The notes beneath the pieces are model-generated. The model saw only the letters and a list, made by a program, of their open reading frames with translations, searched no databases and had not been told where the DNA came from. DNA of 64,000 bases. Origin: Pseudosulfitobacter pseudonitzschiae (GTDB lineage: Bacteria > Pseudomonadota > Alphaproteobacteria > Rhodobacterales > Rhodobacteraceae). The position numbers were made by a program, and so were the translations under genes. Shown here in pieces: positions 63,090 to 64,000 of this stretch. Numbering within the stretch: the stretch's first letter is position 1; every line of letters starts with the position of its first letter. The DNA is taken from assembly GCF_002222635.1 (NCBI RefSeq), contig NZ_CP022415.1, positions 3,100,001 to 3,164,000 of the forward strand, in the 5' to 3' direction.

Positions 63090-64000
63090 TGCCTGATCGG
63101 GGACGCGTCACAACGTTGTCCAGACAACTGACCCGCGGCCTGAGAGTTCGGGTCGCGGCTTTTCTTGCTTTGGCACTGCTGCCCATCGGCGTGATGAGCG
63201 TTCTGCAAACCAGCGACCTGTCGCGCGAAGTCGACAACAGCTCGGAATTGGCGCTGCTGGCGCTGACCAACACAGCGGCGGTTTCCGAACGGCAAATGTT
63301 CGAGCGCGCTTTTGGGGCTGCGCAGGCGCTTACCTCAGTGCTGCAACTGATGCTGGTCGAACCGGAACGCTGCGGGAGCTATCTTAGCCAGTATGTCAAA
63401 GAAACCGGAAGCTATTCCTTTGTCGGGTTCCTGAATCCCGGCGGTACGATGGTCTGTTCCTCTGGCGAACCCGACGCTGACCTGAGCAACTGGTCGAACC
63501 TGACCCAGCAGTTCGACACACCGCGCATGTGGATTGACCCCACGCGCAACACCAATCCGGACAGTGGTGCCGTTATCAACGTGCTGTTCCCTTCGTATCA
63601 GGACGACACCTTTCGCGGCTATATCGCCATGTCCCTGCCCCGCACCAAGCTGGGCGCGCCTTGGTTGCCGACCAACACCCGCCACCCGCTTAGTCTGACC
63701 ACCTTTAACGACAATGGCGATGTTCTGACCACGGTTTCGTCGACAACAGACCAGACCATCTATGTACCACAGGATTTCAAGTTCGATCGGCTTAAGGGCA
63801 ACTGGACGCAGACTTTCATTGCCAAGAACCAGTTCGATCAGGAACAGGCCTTTGCCGTCGTGCCCGTCGTGCCGGGGTTGGTCTATGCGCTGGCCGCCTG
63901 GCCGGTTGAGTATCGCAAGCCCGCATTTGGTCGCCTGTCGGGCACGCCGCTGCTGTTTCCGTTGCTGATGTTTGTTGCCAGCCTTGGAGTGGCTTATTTC
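63089..64000 (+). CDS. Membrane sensor histidine kinase, N-terminal part (runs off the window)
   Basis: An open frame starts at 63089 (ATG overlapping the ecfG stop as TAATG) and stays open to the window end, 304 codons. The first 30 residues are basic, then a membrane segment (VRVAAFLALALLPIGVM), a long periplasmic domain with TNTAAVSERQMFERAFGAAQ near residue 66, and a second membrane segment begins near residue 290 (LLFPLLMFVASLGVAYF). The kinase domain is not reached. In the Roseobacter stress loci the gene after ecfG is usually a HWE/HisKA2-type kinase for PhyR, which is the likely identity here. Confidence 0.75.
   Translation, partial: MPDRGRVTTLSRQLTRGLRVRVAAFLALALLPIGVMSVLQTSDLSREVDNSSELALLALTNTAAVSERQMFERAFGAAQALTSVLQLMLVEPERCGSYLSQYVKETGSYSFVGFLNPGGTMVCSSGEPDADLSNWSNLTQQFDTPRMWIDPTRNTNPDSGAVINVLFPSYQDDTFRGYIAMSLPRTKLGAPWLPTNTRHPLSLTTFNDNGDVLTTVSSTTDQTIYVPQDFKFDRLKGNWTQTFIAKNQFDQEQAFAVVPVVPGLVYALAAWPVEYRKPAFGRLSGTPLLFPLLMFVASLGVAYF

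Overview
The window looks like chromosomal DNA of a Roseobacter-group member of the Rhodobacteraceae (Alphaproteobacteria). The evidence is the moderately high G+C, the rimP-nusA-ylxR-infB operon, the PhyR/NepR/EcfG general stress cassette, the ArgJ-MutT pair beside SecA and a PpiC isomerase, and many short 4-8 nt gene overlaps. I found no rRNA, tRNA or CRISPR array. No species is assigned.

Region by region: 40-6106 (minus strand) is a sugar and envelope-polysaccharide block (GT4 glycosyltransferase, GalE, GalU, GT2 glycosyltransferase, KdsB, CysQ), with a divergent ABC-2 polysaccharide-export permease and an SH3 protein. 7645-12408 holds AlkB, DnaK-DnaJ (with a candidate heat-shock promoter) and RadC. 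12405-20746 holds an OmpA/binding-protein fusion, a membrane-anchored protein, SecA, PpiC, ArgJ, MutT and a 44-residue protein. 20794-23271 is a complete insertion sequence with its target duplication. 23290-28622 is the transcription/translation operon rimP-nusA-ylxR-infB. 28773-35657 is a housekeeping mix (proline iminopeptidase, UbiG, MarR regulator, nitrilase-type hydrolase, glutaredoxin, ComF, a methyltransferase, ferrochelatase). 35762-39340 holds a small membrane protein, two L,D-transpeptidase-fold proteins, a CAP-domain lipoprotein and an RNA methyltransferase. 39444-55985 is catabolic and transport DNA: PLP enzyme, CoA transferase/racemase, M20 deacylase, Hsp70-like protein, and a dipeptide-type ABC importer with linked dehydrogenases, cupins, a P1 peptidase and a TPR protein. 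55982-60918 holds a cytochrome c, MaiA, an FAH-family hydrolase, a DUF2254 membrane protein, an FNT channel and a Crp/Fnr regulator. 61014-64000 is the general stress response locus: degenerate receiver, PhyR, NepR (only 54 residues), EcfG and the start of a sensor kinase that runs off the window.

The most unusual object is the insertion sequence at 20802-23263. It has perfect 23-bp terminal inverted repeats, an 8-bp target duplication and an IS1595-type (ISXO2-like) DDE transposase. It also carries a P63C-domain passenger gene that overlaps the transposase gene by 8 nt, and about 400 nt between that gene and the right end that look like a structured RNA. Within that stretch two hairpins share the same architecture although their outer stems differ in sequence, their three-base loops are complementary, and a second short motif is repeated at both borders. 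The element sits in the T-tract of a terminator that appears to be bidirectional, so it now separates infB from its likely terminator by about 2.5 kb.

The stress locus shows a compact control design: two EcfG-type promoters (GGAAC, 16-nt spacer, nGTT) face opposite ways and overlap almost completely between phyR and nepR, so EcfG probably controls both its activator arm and its own operon.
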